From Motacilla alba alba (taxonomy: Eukaryota > Chordata > Aves > Passeriformes > Motacillidae): DNA of 64,000 bases. Shown here piece by piece: positions 13,011 through 24,099 of this stretch; positions within the stretch are counted from its first letter, which is position 1, and every line of letters begins with the position of its first letter. The notes under the pieces are model-generated. The model worked only from the letters and a program-made list of their open reading frames with translations. It searched no databases and was not told where the DNA came from. The position numbers and the translations under genes were made by a program. The stretch spans positions 57,783,666 through 57,847,665 of the forward strand of contig NC_052018.1 in the NCBI RefSeq assembly GCF_015832195.1, given 5' to 3'.

Positions 13011-14847
13011 AAGAGCGAGAGTGTGAAAAGGCTCCTGGGGATTTCAGACATGCTTTTGATTTTGAGGGGAATGTGCACACAGCCTGCTCTGCAACCCTGA
13101 AGTGTTTGGCCTTGTTTGTTTTACAGATAGTACATTCATTGGTTAAAATTTTGCAACAGATACTCTTTTCCTTTTTGTTTGAAAAACAGAATAATCATGT
13201 GGTATGAGCAGAATAAAAACATAAAAATAAATTGGCTCAAAATGTTCTTCACTCTGCTTATGAAGTAGTTCTATAAATTGTATTATTCTGTTAAAATAGC
13301 TATGGGAATATATTAAAATGTATACCAAAATCCCCTGAATGAAAACTTTGAATTAATATATGCATATATAAAATAAATTTCATTTTTTTCCTATACTGAA
13401 TTTCACCTTAGTGTCCTCTCTTAAGCACCCTGGCTTATTATGAGTGCTGGCTAGTTTGGTAGTGATTGCCAAAGAAAATTACACACTGTAATATCTGCAG
13501 CTCTCTGAGGTTTATTAATTCTTCATTTTGAGGGGAGAGGGTTTGGAGCTGTGGCTGGGTTTCCAAGCATGGACGGGAACTGGCTGTGACAGAGGCTTAT
13601 TTCCTCTGCATGTGGACGTGGGGCATAGGTAACACCACCACAAAACCTAGCTGCAATGATAAAATCAGTTGAAGTGTGAAAAACCAAGCTAAATTATTTA
13701 ACTGTATTTGTATCAAGACTACTTCTTATTGGTTTGTTGGCTCCTAAGAGAAGAGCAGTTTAATAAGCTTACAGCCCACCAGTGAGTAAATGGGGATCAC
13801 AGTCCCCTGGGGAAACATTTATTAGAAGTTTGCTTGAGTTATTTTTCTCAGAACAGTGAATACTGAAATCCAGTAAGACATTCTGAAATGAATTGCAATG
13901 ACTTGTACTCCTGCAGGGCAACATCTTACTTTATACAGGGTCCTTATGGATCACTGCTCATTGCAGAGATGAATGGCACAACCTGCTTTACCTCCGGGAG
14001 AGGGGGACAGGACCAGTGCTGTTGGACTTGGCAAAGGGCACTGCCTGAGATGGCTCTTTCTGATGAATAGCTGAAAGAAAAACAACCAAACCCCAGCAGT
14101 GAAAAACAAAAGCCACAGCCTGTGTCAGCCCTCTCCCCAGGGGTGGTGTTCCTCAGAGCACTGTGCCTTCTGTGAATGCAGATGTTTGGTCTTGCCATTC
14201 ACCAGCAATGATCCCTTGGAGACAGCCCCTCGTGGAGCACAGCTATTGTGCTGCAGAATGCCAGAGCCCGTTCTGAAGATGCTTGGAGTGGAAACTGGGG
14301 TCTTATTCACTGTTGGAGGATTGTGTTTTATCTGTCGAGGGCTTATGAAAGAAAAAGTGATAGATACGGGGAGCACTTTGCCATTCTGCAGTGCTTTCTT
14401 AGCCTTTAGGACTCCAGTAAGCTGCAGAAATTGTGTCTTGTTTGGGATAGAAGTTCATAGGCAGATGTGGACTTAGAGCACATGGGAATGTTTCTGGAAA
14501 TCTGTTCTTGCATAGAATTAAATTATTATTAAGAAAAAATCTTAGGCCAGGGAAGAAAGAAATGAAACTCAGACTTTAGCTCTGAGAAGCTTATCAGCAT
14601 TAAGTTTGAGTAATTTCAGTGTGACAGGCAAGTGTGGAAACCCACCCAGATCTAGTTACAACTTGTTGGGGTAATAGCTGTCTGCTTTCACATAATTTAC
14701 TTCTTTAAAAAATCGCTTTCGTGGCTTCTAATTTCACGCTTAGACTGTGCTCACATGTGAAAGTATTTATAATTGCTTGAAAATGGCACACCAAACGTAA
14801 CCTGCAGAACTTAATTTTCCCAGTAAATACACCAGGTGCATGGTGTG

Positions 14848-14926
14848 ATGGTTGGGGTTGTTCTGTGCAGGGCCAGGAGGTGGTTGTAGGTCCCTTCCAA
14901 CTCAGGATATTCTATGATTTTATGAT
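14848..14926 (+). mobile_element. CR1 LINE 3' end
   Basis: Shows the CR1 terminal block TTCTGTGCAGGGCCAGGAGG, then GGTCCCTTCCAACTCAGGAT and the ATTCTATGATTTTATGA terminal repeats. It is a severely 5'-truncated sense-orientation copy, intronic and without coding capacity. Confidence 0.88.
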
Positions 14927-15314
14927 ATGGGTGTGCTTCAGCACACAGAAAAACTAGATAAGTGCAGCCAGCTGTCTGAAGGACATATGTGTAGTGATGG
15001 TGTTTTGGTTGGGTTTTTTGGGGTTTTTTTGTGATGCATAGATGTTTTCATAGGGTACCTTGGAGGCTTTGTTGCAGTCACTTGTTTTATCTCTGTGTAG
15101 GTTTTCTTGGGTTTTCTTTCAAGTAAAGGAAAAATCTCCCGCACAAAAAGATGAAATTAAATTCTGGTTGTGTTAGGACTATCACAGTGAACATAGAGAA
15201 TTCATGGATCAGGAGCTGAAGGAGGTGTTGTCTTGACATCACCTTTATCTTGCACACCTTAGCTGCTAGTTTGACAAAAATCTCAATATATGCAAACTTT
15301 TCCTCCCTGTGCAG

Positions 15315-15361
15315 AGTGAAGATTTCCACATATATACGCAGTACTGCACCAACTACCCAAG
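15315..15361 (+). CDS. PLEKHG1: PLEKHG1 exon: DH domain (47 nt)
   Basis: Short exon reading SEDFHIYTQYCTNYP plus two bases of an Arg codon. The acceptor is TGTGCAG and the donor GTAGGA, a weaker variant of the consensus. This segment is highly conserved in PLEKHG-type exchange factors and lies mid-DH. Phase agrees on both sides. Confidence 0.93.
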
Positions 15362-15813
15362 GTAGGAATTATGGTTCCTTTTCTTCCTTTGTCCCTTGGC
15401 CAGTTTGTGTAATGCAAGTTGCACTCTATGGAAAAAAAAAATAGTCAGCTTCTCCCTTTCTTAAATTGGAGGGAATTTACCTTTTATGTAAAAAAAGGAA
15501 AAAATTCAATAATTTTTTTAAATTAAGTTTTGTTTAATCTGTACTTGTGGTTCATTGCTTTAGAAAATGTCGGTCTTCTTCTGCAATGCTGCATATAGAA
15601 TTCCCAGTAAGAGAGTCTGGTTGCATGTCAAGGGAGAACATCGCTGAATGCACAAGATAATTTTTTTAAAAGCCAATCCAAACAACAGAAACAGCAGTTA
15701 TTGGAATGGGGACCTGCTGCCCCTTTTCACAAGCTAAAAAGGAAGCAATTCTTTACTTTACCTACAGACTAATGGAAACAGAGTGTCTTAAAGCCGTGTA
15801 TGGATGTTTTCAG
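15362..15813 (+). other. PLEKHG1: PLEKHG1 intron
   Basis: Short AT-rich intron, 452 nt, GTAGGA to TTTTCAG, with several A and T runs. Nothing else was seen in it. Confidence 0.8.
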
Positions 15814-15964
15814 GTCTGTGGCTGTGCTGACAGAGTGCATGAGGAACAAGGCACTGGCCAAGTTCTTCAGAGAGCGGCAAGAAGCACTGCAGCATTCTCT
15901 GCCCCTGGGCTCTTACCTCTTGAAACCTGTCCAACGCATCCTCAAGTACCACCTGCTTCTGCAC
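15814..15964 (+). CDS. PLEKHG1: PLEKHG1 exon: DH domain core
   Basis: 151-nt exon between a TTTTCAG acceptor and GTAAGA donor. It reads [19 protein letters not shown], then [20 protein letters not shown]. The last segment ([11 protein letters not shown]) is the signature of the C-terminal conserved DH helix that contacts the GTPase switch regions, so the exchange activity is probably intact. The splice phase (two bases from the previous exon plus 151) gives exactly 51 codons. Confidence 0.95.
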
Positions 15965-16945
15965 GTAAGAAACGTATTTCATTTAGGGCTGCTGTACGTG
16001 GGAGTTCCTTCCTCTGGTACATGGCTTGGTGGTTAGAAAGGTTCTGGTTTTCCTCAAATGCTCTTCCTTTTGCGGGTATTTGATTTCAACATGTGGAGAC
16101 TTTCTGTCTTTGTCACTTCACACCATATGCATCTATTTGGAGTGGGGAATTTATGGTAATTATTTTAGACACATTGCATCAGTCTTTGCATCCAAATAAT
16201 TAGCACTTTTTTTGAATGCTGGTCTGTAATTCTGAAGTTGTTCGGAAAATTCTTGTCATGATTAAACATTTTGTACACAAATTTATTGTTCCAATGAAGA
16301 ACAATGTTTTTCCACATGTTGCAATGCTGGGGGTGGTTGAAAGAAGGACTAAATACATGTAAACAGCCTGACTGCTAAGAATTTTGTGGAGAGGAATGAT
16401 GGAGGAAGTGGGAACTCTTTCCACATTCAGTGAATTGACTTAAGCAAGTTTCGGAAATTCATGCTTTATTGTTAACATTTTCCACATATGTTTCCTATTA
16501 GAGAGTCATGTTCTAGTGAAGTGTAAAGACACTGATCCTTATTTTAAATGCCTGGTGCTTTTCTGCTCTCCAACTGTAAAGCAAAGCCTGGTGTTATTCC
16601 ATCAGGGTTTTGTAAGTGTGTAGAAATGTTCTGCGTTGTAGGAAAGCCATTAAATGCTGTCTGAAAGATCTCCTGTCAGTGTGCTGCGCTCTATTTTTGT
16701 GCCTCTCTGGTCACACTGCCTGCTTCAAGTGTCCTTGCTGCTAAACTGACCCCAAAGGCTTGACTTTGTCATCTTGTGTTAATCAAATTGATAGCAACAT
16801 GCATCACTAACAAAGGCAGGAACGTTGCCTTCGAGTGATTGCCAGGCACAGACAAAGCAGTACAGATAAAAAACACAGTATTGCATTCGACTGGGAAAGT
16901 TCACCTAGGAATAAGGGGTCTCTGGTTTTTTACCCTTTGTCTTAG
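15965..16945 (+). other. PLEKHG1: PLEKHG1 intron
   Basis: 981-nt intron, GTAAGA to CTTAG. No repeat family or gene recognised. Confidence 0.8.
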
Positions 16946-17077
16946 GAAATAGAAAACCACCTTGACAAGGACACTGAGGGCTATGATGTGGTGCTGGATG
17001 CCATAGATACCATGCAGAGAGTGGCATGGCATATAAATGACATGAAGAGGAAACATGAACATGCCATCAGGCTCCAG
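16946..17077 (+). CDS. PLEKHG1: PLEKHG1 exon: end of DH domain
   Basis: 132-nt phase 0-0 exon reading [20 protein letters not shown] and later [19 protein letters not shown]. It covers the final long DH helix and the linker into the PH domain. Acceptor CTTAG, donor GTGAGT. Confidence 0.95.
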
Positions 17078-19388
17078 GTGAGTTCCCAGAGAGATTTTAT
17101 GGGTGTTTGTGAGCTGGTTTTGTCAATATATATGCAATTAACATTTTTTAGTTTATCTTTTCTTTTAATCTTTGTCAGTCATTATTTAGACTTCTGTTGA
17201 GCATGCCTGTGGCTGTTTGATCTTGGAAACCGTGGTCATAACTGCTGCAGGAAAATCTCAGACATCTCTAACCTACAAGCAGCATCCTGTAAAGCATTTA
17301 TTTTGCACTAATATGAAACTTAAGATAACTCTTCTTTCTTCCTTTCCCTCAGTTGTACAGCACTGCTGTACAACCCTAGGGCATGGCTTTGCTCAGAAAT
17401 CCTGTGGTTTCCGATTTCTTCCCTTTGTGCTGATTAATTTTGTTTTGAGGCATTTCTTTTGCTGATTCTTGTTTAAGTACTTTCCTCTTGGGTTTTAGAA
17501 AACTCATTATCAGTTGCTTTGTGAAAAGCATAAACCTAGAAACATGATACTTGGAAAAACTCTAGCTTCGCTTCAAATGAAGATTCTTGGGGGAGAAGAA
17601 ACAAAAGCTACACCCTGAGTAATTTTTGTCATCAAGAGCAAGGAGCAAGCTCTTTTGTAGAATTTATGCTCTCATTCTCTTTCCTGGTTCCCAGTGAATC
17701 ACACTTTTATGTTACATTTTCAATATTTATATCGCTTTAAGAAAATTGAGGGGATTTTTTTAGTTTATAAAAGGGAGTAATAAGTTTATCCCATTTCAGA
17801 AATCCATATCGTGTAATTCTTTGCTCATTTTTTTAACATACATTAAATTTATTCTCCCTTTTTGTGGTTTTCTTCTTTTTTCTGTTTTGGGGGTTTTTTA
17901 ATGATTGTTTATTTTTTGTGTTGCTGTTGTTTATGTGTAAGGAAAATTTTACAATGTCTTGGCTGCAGCAGGGTAACCTTTGCCACACATCTCTGGAAAT
18001 GCATGCTAATGACTTTTAACAACAGTCTGCTATAAATCTGAGTAATTATATTCAGAAATAAATAGGGGTTAAATGCTTTTGGAAAAAACAAAAGCTTTTT
18101 TTCTTTATTGAGCTCAGCTGGCAAATGTTTGGGTTTGTGGAAAATGTTTATGATCATGTTTCCCCCCTTAAAAAAGTAAAACCTGTTTCTGCAACCATAG
18201 GGATAGGCCTTCTGTGGGCTCTTACACTGCAATATGGTCTGCAAGTACTGCAACAGCAGTTCCTGCAAAAAGTGTCCCTCAAAAGTTGTGGACTTGATCC
18301 CTGTGCTGTATCCTGACTTACTAACAAGCTCCTGGAGAGGTCTGATACAATGCAACTTTTTAAAAATCTCTTTTTTTGACCTTTTTTTTTTTTTTTTAAA
18401 ACAGCTGTCTGTATAGTCCAAAGTGCTTTGGGGTTTTATTCCTGTGAATGCTTTAGCCTGCATTGGTGCTTCAAATGGACTGGGATGTTTTCTAGCTGAA
18501 AGCTCTATTAAAGTCTAATGTCCTAGAGTAACCAACTTAGGATGAGGCAATCTGTCCCTGCTTTGCTAATGCTGGATGTTTTTAAAGAGTCCCTAGTTAA
18601 AAGTTTAGCCTGCTTTTAGAATTTGATGTCCCATGCTTAAGTCCTATGTCATTGCCATTGACAGCAAACACAAGCAGTTTAAGGAAACAGAATAGCCATA
18701 GCTAAGTGACACAGTCTTGTGAAGATGTTCTTAGATGTTTCTCCAACCTTTTTTTTTCCCTAAATAATAAATAAGGTGAGAAATATCTGTGGTATCTACA
18801 CAAATCATTAATATACAGGCAAATATTCAGATGTTCAGTGGACTGAATCACTTGTGGTTGTTTAGTCTTCTGGGAATCATCTCTTCAGTCCAAACACCTC
18901 ACAGAAGTGACTTCTGTGATGGGCCTATAGGACATGGACATGGCATTATAATTCATTCAGTGGGAAACCACACAACTTCAGGAGGATACCCAGGGTGAGA
19001 GGGAAATGTTAATAGGGATTGGTTGAGGACATGAAGGATAGTGTGAGAGAGACTGATGACTGAATGTCTTTGGGAGCAAGAGGAGCAGAGGTTGTGCTCT
19101 TTCATTATGGGCTGCCCCAGGGAGTTCAGGGCTCTTTTGGGTCCATGCAGAGGCAGTAACCAGGACTTAGGGCATGTTTTAGTATGGGCTTTGCAATGAG
19201 CCTCCAAGCACCTGGCTGCAATGTTACACATAACCTACCAGCCTCGGGATTGGTGTCTGGTGACTTTCTGCTGTTGGATGCTAAACATTATATAGGAGAG
19301 TGCAAATGGCCTCACCAGATCATTTGGGTCTTTTTTTCAACAAGATCTCTGAAGTTAATTTTGGATTTTGTTCTTTAATCTGTTGCAG
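17078..19388 (+). other. PLEKHG1: PLEKHG1 intron
   Basis: 2.3-kb AT-rich intron, GTGAGT to TTGCAG, with T-rich stretches near 17885-17897 and 18380-18400. A 184-codon antisense open frame (17909-18463) is Lys/Phe-rich, crosses the poly-T tract and resembles no family, so it was not called. Confidence 0.75.
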
Positions 19389-19571
19389 GAGATACAGAGT
19401 TTGCTCACTAACTGGAAAGGGCCAGACCTTACCAGTTACGGGGAGCTGGTGTTAGAAGGAACGTTCCGCATTCAGCGAGCCAAAAATGAGCGCACGTTGT
19501 TCCTCTTTGACAAGATGCTGCTAATTACAAAAAAGAGAGATGAAATGTTTGCATACAAAGCTCACATACTG
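19389..19571 (+). CDS. PLEKHG1: PLEKHG1 exon: PH domain, N-terminal half
   Basis: 183-nt phase 0-0 exon. It reads [20 protein letters not shown], then [20 protein letters not shown], and ends in AYKAHIL. These are the first strands of the pleckstrin-homology domain, including the typical [15 protein letters not shown] core strands. In Dbl proteins the PH domain binds phosphoinositides and positions the DH domain at membranes. Confidence 0.95.
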
Positions 19572-19659
19572 GTATGTCAGAGAGCAGGTTGTAATGTACT
19601 ATCTGTAGGTCTCCCTAAAACTCCTCTGTAATTCACTTTGTTTCCTCTCTTCCTTGCAG

Positions 19660-19755
19660 TGTGGAAACCTGATGCTTGTTGAAGTAATACCAAAGGAACC
19701 ACTTAGCTTTAGTGTCTTCCACTACAAAAATCCTAAGATGCAACATACTGTCCAG
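19660..19755 (+). CDS. PLEKHG1: PLEKHG1 exon: PH domain, middle
   Basis: 96-nt phase 0-0 exon after an 88-nt intron. It reads [20 protein letters not shown] and ends PKMQHTVQ, the middle beta strands of the PH domain. Acceptor TTGCAG, donor GTACCA. Confidence 0.94.
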
Positions 19756-19869
19756 GTACCACAGAAACTCCCCTGCCCACTGGGTAACATGGCTCATGTC
19801 CATATGGTGTTTATGGCCCTGCATTGGGCAGGAATGCATTTTTCTCATGGTGCCTAATTTTTTTATCAG

Positions 19870-19956
19870 GCTAAGTCCCAGCAAGACAAGCGCCTTTGGA
19901 TTCTTCACTTGAAGAGGTTAATTCTAGAAAATCATCCTGCTAAAATTCCTGCCAAG
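19870..19956 (+). CDS. PLEKHG1: PLEKHG1 exon: PH domain C-terminal helix
   Basis: 87-nt phase 0-0 exon reading [20 protein letters not shown] and ending PAKIPAK. It supplies the C-terminal alpha helix of PH with its conserved Trp (RLWILHLKR). The donor is GTAAAAAAA and runs straight into an A/C-rich low-complexity tract. Confidence 0.94.
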
Positions 19957-21781
19957 GTAAAAAAAAAAAAACCAAAACCAAAAACTAACCAAACAAAACC
20001 ACAAAAAACGCAAAAAAAAAAATCGCAAGACGCCTCCTTGTATGGGTACTAACTTAAAACACTCTTGTTAGGTGCAAGATGCATGCTATATACAGAGTTT
20101 AGACTCCAGGATGTTAATTAATGTGTTGTTTCCTTATATCTTTAAAAGTTCCTCAGAACTAATGGGAAAGTTCCGCTATAATTATCTGCAGGGCTTGGTA
20201 TGGGAATAGAAGAATGGGTTAGCAGCATTTGCCTGCCAAGACATAAGTAACGGAGGTGCAATGTCAGAAAGCTTTACTCTAGGAGCACATTTTAGCTTGA
20301 TGCTGCCTATCTGCAGAGCACTGGGATGCACTATTTGCAGTACTGTAGGTTTTTAAAATTTTAATCAGTCTTGGTTAGGTATCACAGCAGTGAAGCCATT
20401 GGCAGCACACCCATCCTAAACCCAGCATCCTTAGCTGGGACATCTGGCCTTTTTTGGTGGGATAGCTAGAGAGCTTTATGGCACAAAAAATGAGGCACTG
20501 ATATCATATTCATAGCTATAATATCTTGGAATGAGGAAATCTCCTAGTCTTATTTATGAAATCCAGTCTTAGAGCTTCAGGTGTTGTCTCCCAGTGTAAC
20601 ATACAGCACCTCTCAAAGGGGGTTAACTCTCATTAATTCTTGTCAAAACACAGCAGACATTGACTGGTGTGGAAACAGGATTTTTTTTTCACACTGAGTT
20701 TACTCTTGGTTTTTCAGTGTCCCTGACTGTTTTTTCCCTCAGCTCTATGCTGTAATGGCTAAAAATGTTACCTGTGACTGACATGCACCATACTGTACTA
20801 ACACACCTTTTCAACAGTGTGGCAAAAAGAGACTTATGGAAGAAAAAAGAACTTGCAGGTCCTATTGCTAATTCTCCTCATTTTGTTATCAAAGTCTATA
20901 GAAGGTATAATGTTTATGCTAGCATCCATACTTACACTGTAAATACTCATTTCAGTTTATTAGGTTGTTAAAAGAAACCAGCATGATCTCAGCCTTTGTA
21001 TCATTTGTTTTCTTATTTCTCAATCAATTTTTATTTTATCTGTAGGAAAAAAGGCGAAACCAAAAATATTTTTCTTCTCAGAGAAATAACTTCACTTGAG
21101 AAAGGAAAAGTCTAATGAAATAAATCTTTGAGATTATCGTACATTTTAATTTTTTTTCCTGTCGAACCGGTAATTGCTTGTTGAGAGGCTTCTGTCTGCT
21201 CAGATTCTGGAGAATGCAATAGTAGTCCACAGGTGACGCCTGGTGGAAAATTACCAAACTGCACCTGTACAAGGGCAAGCATCTTTGACAGGATATTTCA
21301 GTTTAGGTTATGTTCTTACTTAGTAGCTGATATGCTTCCTAAAACATCTGGATTTTTTTTTCTGTTAAAAAAGGGGACAAATTTTAAGAAACTGGGAGAT
21401 GCTCTTTATCCTGCATCATTCATACTTAAACCAAATTACAATTTTTTTTTGGCACACACTTCCTCTCCTTGCACTGCCTGTGCAGAGGTGGGCATGCAAG
21501 ACAAAAATTCTGGGGGCAGTGAACAGGTTTTGTATGCAGACCTAGACATAAGCTCTGGTGAGTTCCTGCCACCAAAATTTTCCTCCCCATATGTAACATG
21601 TCCAATATACAGAGAAGAAAAAAAAATACAAACCAAAAAATAATACTACTAACCATTATTAGTTCCCAAATTAAACTTGCTGTTATTTGCATATAAGCTC
21701 ACTACTATCTGTAATATGCAATGCAACTTGCCCTGCTACTAACAGTCTTAACTTCTTCATTTGTTACTTTTTCTCTTCCAG
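19957..21781 (+). other. PLEKHG1: PLEKHG1 intron beginning in an A/C tract
   Basis: 1.8-kb intron. Its first 70 bases are an A-rich tract broken by CC (19957-20030) that overlaps the donor itself. The remainder is AT-rich and shows nothing recognisable. Confidence 0.78.
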
Positions 21782-21815
21782 GCCAAGCAGGCAATTCTCG
21801 AAATGGATGCCATAC
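21782..21815 (+). CDS. PLEKHG1: PLEKHG1 short exon (34 nt) after PH
   Basis: Small exon reading AKQAILEMDAI plus one base of a His codon. TTCCAG acceptor, GTAAGT donor. It begins the linker after the PH domain. The phase joins cleanly to the next exon, giving EMDAIHHPGFHYSPEG. Confidence 0.9.
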
Positions 21816-22272
21816 GTAAGTTGGTTCTTTTCCCCTTTTGTTTTAAAAATTAATAAAACCATCTTCAGCATTTTGGCTTTAGCTGTTGATGTCATCTGAG
21901 ATGGAAGAATGCCAGGCTTATGTTCCTTGAATTATGACCCTGCTGGAAAAGGCAAAACTAGATGCAGATCCTGTGGAGTTTGTTGGGAAGGCTCTGAGTG
22001 AGAAACTGGCTGACAAATATGATGGTGGTGGATAAATGTTCCCGGGTTAGCCCTCTGGAGCCAGGCCCAGCTACATGGGTAAAGCATTCCCATGGCTCCT
22101 GGGAACCAGCTACCCTAGCAGCATATCTTACTTGTGTAGCTTCAGGCTTTGATGGGGTGCAACTGGATTAGGCAAAAGGGATGATGGCACTGCCTCCAAA
22201 GAGAGCTGCCAAGGTGTGTGAAGTGCCATCCTTGTCACTCTCTTATTCCCTGTGCCTCTGCTTGTTCCACAG
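21816..22272 (+). other. PLEKHG1: PLEKHG1 intron
   Basis: 457-nt intron, GTAAGT to CCACAG. Slightly richer in GC than its neighbours; nothing else recognised. Confidence 0.8.
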
Positions 22273-22368
22273 ATCACCCAGGCTTCCACTATAGCCCTGA
22301 GGGAGAAATGAAATCGTCCTACCAGCCTAAGGAAGGCACTGCTCCTCACAGAGTGAGACGGAAATCAG
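22273..22368 (+). CDS. PLEKHG1: PLEKHG1 exon: post-PH linker
   Basis: 96-nt exon reading HHPGFHYSPEGEMKSSYQPK and ending RVRRKS plus one base of the next codon. Basic RVRRKS followed by EPSS forms a likely phosphorylation-prone linker (inference). Acceptor TTCCACAG, donor GTGAAT. Confidence 0.9.
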
Positions 22369-23576
22369 GTGAATAAACTCATTTACACCCTAGATGACAA
22401 AAGGAAAAGCAGGGTTGTTTTAGGGGTGGATTAGGCTGGGTACATGGAATTGGTTTTTAATCTGCACTCCAGGCAGATTTAACATGGCACAGTATCTCTC
22501 CGATGTGGATGAAGCATCTTATTAACCATTTGTTGTTCTTGTAATTATTTTTTTTATCTACTGTTTGCATTTAATTTAAGGAATTTACATTTGTAATGGT
22601 GAATATATAAAGAGCAGTTGATACTCTCTCATAGATTAAAGTGCATATGCAGGAAGACCAGTCACATTATTTAAATCTGACATTGCCCCTTACTGCAGTT
22701 ATTATTGTCTCAGAAGTGGTCCATCCTGATTATGATAGGCTTATTATTTCAAAACGTGATTACTACTTATACTTAATGTCATGTTTGCCTTATGAATAAT
22801 AGAGATTTGAGAGGTGGTTTTGCTGAGTCTGGGCTTTTTTTGCCCTCCTAGCTCAAACATCTATCTATAATTACTCTCAAAGACACTACCAATGTCTTTG
22901 TAGTTGGGTGACTTCATATTGCAGTCCCTGTGTTCCTCTCTTTGTCTCCTTGAAGACCTTTCCAATTTGGTGTGTAACACTGTATGCTGGGAATGACTTA
23001 AACAAGGCTCATGGGAATATTGATGTAATGATTTAGCATTTGTGCTTGAAAAGCAGTCAAGTGTAATAATGTTTGAGTTATGTTCTTTGTTTCTGAGGTG
23101 TTTGCACACCTTTGTTGCATTGGTACTGCTCTTTCTGTGAAAGCAAGAATACAAAATACTGATCAAATGGCCTCCTATGTAACCTTCAGCTACTTACACT
23201 TTCTAAGCCCATCTAAGACTTTGGTACCTTATAATAGAAGTAGAAAACCTCTAGCACTGCAGAGCAGTACCAGAGATGATAAGGTCTTTTGAAAGCAGGA
23301 TAAAACTTTATGTGTGCCTTGATGAATGGAGGACAACTGCTATTGCATTAAGAAACAAGTATGTGCTTTGGTAACAGCTGTAGATTTGACACTTCAACAG
23401 ATCATCTCTGTGAGGAAATTTTGCAATAAATAAATAAAATAAAGAAATTAAAATCTGGCTTCACTGCATGGGCTCAGAAGCTTCAATTTTTTTATACATG
23501 TTAAAAAAGATGTCCAGGATGCCCACAGCTTTCTTTAGAATGCCACAGTGGGTAAACATGTTGTTGTCTTTTTCAG
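22369..23576 (+). other. PLEKHG1: PLEKHG1 intron
   Basis: 1.2-kb AT-rich intron ending TTTTTCAG. Small AAAT-type repeats lie near 23425-23445. No gene or transposon recognised. Confidence 0.78.
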
Positions 23577-23615
23577 AACCCTCATCTAGAGTCCATAAAG
23601 TTTTGAAGTCAAATG
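23577..23615 (+). CDS. PLEKHG1: PLEKHG1 short exon (39 nt)
   Basis: Small exon reading EPSSRVHKVLKSN with one base carried over on each side. TTTCAG acceptor, GTAAGA donor. It continues the linker, and the residues match the PLEKHG1 family motif that follows RRKS. Confidence 0.88.
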
Positions 23616-24076
23616 GTAAGATACTTTGTGTACTGTTTACTGATGTGGTGCTCCTGTACTTTGTAAAACAACTGAAGACAGAATCTTTTTTCTTGTAACT
23701 GTCCCTAAATCCATTAAGGGGAGGAAGAGGAATTTGGGGGGGAAAAAAAGCCAAACCCAAAATGTTAGTGTTTAAATCTAATGTCTGCTTTTCCACACGT
23801 GGGGACTGGTCCTGTAAGCATCCTAGGAACTGAACACACCAAGTCTTGGCGATTGTGAACAGTTCCTCAAATCATAGCAATGCTGCAAAATCAGGGCCTC
23901 AAGCGGAACTCTGGTAAAGCTCATGCTGTCTCTGTTTTATCAGAAATCCCATATAATCTGTTTGCTCAACTGCTGCTACATTCAACCCCCATTGGGGAAT
24001 TAATAATTGGGGTAGTATTTAAATGGGTATAGCCCGGCACCAGTTCAGTTATTCATTGATGTGTTTTTGGTTTCAG
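23616..24076 (+). other. PLEKHG1: PLEKHG1 intron
   Basis: 461-nt intron, GTAAGA to TTTCAG. Nothing recognisable. Confidence 0.78.
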
Positions 24077-24099
24077 ATGTAAGCCCAGATATGCAGAAG
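24077..24099 (+). CDS. PLEKHG1: PLEKHG1 microexon (23 nt)
   Basis: Twenty-three bases between GTTTCAG and GTAAGC. With one base from the previous exon it encodes DVSPDMQK. Supports: strong splice sites on both sides, exact phase repair (1 to 0), and the same length and end (..D-x-QK) as the recalled mammalian stretch at this place. Skipping it would shift the frame, so it should be constitutive. Confidence 0.82.

Larger units (their letters stand above)
8336..15314 (+). other. PLEKHG1: PLEKHG1 intron
   Basis: 7-kb intron, GTAAGT to TGCAG, the largest PLEKHG1 intron in the window. It contains A/C-rich tracts (about 9249-9330 and 12930-13010), an internal CR1 fragment (9735-9890), a CR1 3' end (14848-14926), and a perfect 13-bp-stem inverted repeat (10716-10746). 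No extra exon or non-coding RNA gene was recognised. Confidence 0.75.

Noticed and set aside
17909..18463. 184-codon antisense open frame in a PLEKHG1 intron
   Set aside because: Lys/Phe-rich, begins and ends in low-complexity sequence, and matches no family that I know. Long intronic frames of this size are expected by chance in 64 kb.
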